NCBI GenBank assembly: GCA_963377175.1
Contig: CAUJNA010000491.1
Coordinates: 739,072-803,071 of the forward strand
Reading direction: 5' to 3'
Length of the DNA: 64,000 nt
Source: Effrenium voratum
Taxonomy: Eukaryota; Sar; Dinophyceae; Suessiales; Symbiodiniaceae
Positions 62,888-64,000 of the stretch are shown here, one piece after another. Position numbers and translations under genes: made by a program. Every line of letters begins with the position of its first letter. The first letter of the stretch is position 1. The notes under the pieces were generated by a model. That model had not been told where the DNA came from. It did not search any database and saw nothing but the letters and a program-made list of their open reading frames with translations.

Positions 62888-64000
62888 GCACGCGCACGCG
62901 CACGCACACGCACACGCACACGCACACGCACATCTACACGCCCACGCACACGCACACGCACACGCACACGCACACGCACACCCACCAATGAACACACACA
63001 CACACACACCGCACCACACCACACCACGCCACGCCACGCCACACCACACACCACACCACGCCACGCCACGCCACGCCACCCCACACGACACACCACACAC
63101 CACACCACACACAACATACGACACACAACACCATGCCAACACACAACATACTACACACAACACCACGCCAACACACACACACACACACAACACACCACAC
63201 ACACCACACACACACCACACTCACACACACACAACCCACGCACAACCCTACAGCACAAACAACACACAACACCAACACACACCACACACCACACAACACA
63301 CACACAAGACACGCAACGCACCACAGTACATCAGCACACACGCACAACCATCACACACCACACACCAAACACAACACCCCACGCACCACCCAACACCAAT
63401 CAATACCACACAACACAAACAACACACCATGCACCACACTACATCAATACACCCACACACACAAGACACAACACGCCACACACCACACACCAACACACAC
63501 CAACACACATCACACACCACACACCACGCACCATACTACATCAATCACGACAAACAACACCAACACACACCACACAACACACCACACCACACACAACGCA
63601 CCTCGCACCACACTACATCAACACACACAAACAACGCACACCACACCACACCACACACAAAACGCCACACACCACACAACACACCACACCACACACACAC
63701 ACACACAAAAAAACACACACACACACACACCACACCACACTCAACACGCTACACACCACACCACACACCACACACACACACCACACACACACACATACAC
63801 CACACACCACACACCACACACAACACACCACTCACCACAATACATCAACACACAAACACACAACGCACACCACACCACACCACACACAACACGCCACACA
63901 CGACACCACACCAACAGGCACACACACAACACACACACACACAACACACACACAACACACACACAACACACACACACACGACACAACACACACACACACA
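62640..64000. repeat. CA-rich satellite to window end
   Basis: About 1.36 kb of CA-dominated sequence with blocks CACGCACG (62850-62890), ACACGCAC (62890-62985), CCACGCCACG (62775-62810, 63020-63080) and later ACACCAC/CAACACAC. Plus-strand G is almost absent outside those blocks. No genes; minus ORFs of Val, Cys, Gly and Trp are artefacts. Confidence 0.95.

Noticed and set aside
62700..63996. Long Val/Cys/Gly ORFs
   Set aside because: By-products of CA satellite.

Overview
This looks like nuclear DNA of an intron-rich protist alga, most likely a dinoflagellate; the taxonomic call is inference. No bacterial-type genes, operons, rRNA or recognisable tRNA are visible and no open frame exceeds 263 codons. 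Instead there are short segments (40-280 bp) whose best frame has mostly G or C in third codon positions, bounded by AG acceptors and GT donors (some apparently GA or GC, a known dinoflagellate habit). They sit in a sea of microsatellites and short inverted-repeat elements.

Layout. Nearly all convincing exons read on the minus strand and form at least three units. Unit L begins with a probable ATG exon at 5679-5767 and runs left off the window (exons near 4280, 1594-1756 and 799-906), with a decayed RNase H retroelement relic at 2242-2798. Unit M runs from at least 47371 down to a TAA at 9620, with about 45 candidate exons. The predicted protein has many Cys-containing segments and a few short pieces reminiscent of thrombospondin type-1 (WWVVDECNKVCGGG) and filamin-like (GSPFQL, GSPFDF) modules, so a large extracellular or surface protein is a reasonable guess, but I cannot name it and it may be more than one gene. 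Unit R runs from 62284 down to a TAG at 56654, with further minus-strand segments at 54-55.3 kb. Segments between 44.4 and 52.8 kb are open on both strands and their strand is uncertain.

The main discovery candidate is the intron population. At least ten families of about 95-140 bp elements have terminal inverted repeats (TIRs) that begin with, or closely flank, GT and end in AG, so that in several families either orientation could be spliced. Family A (CTAGGTCC...GGACCTAG) has three copies, all in unit M; in each, removing GT...AG at the same TIR positions joins two open frames in phase 1. Family I (40243-40337) has a 24 bp TIR, a 5 bp direct flank and an in-frame join. These behave like introners, i.e. 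introns made by small non-autonomous DNA transposons, with many families coexisting in one locus.

The rest is simple sequence: a 12 bp minisatellite (7063-7246), a pure (GT)98 tract (42775-42970), tetranucleotide arrays (55780-56640) and a terminal CA-rich satellite (62640-64000). All gene calls are exon-level, based on frame openness, third-position GC and splice sites read by eye; gaps between listed exons are intron or intergenic sequence in which I see nothing more unless stated.
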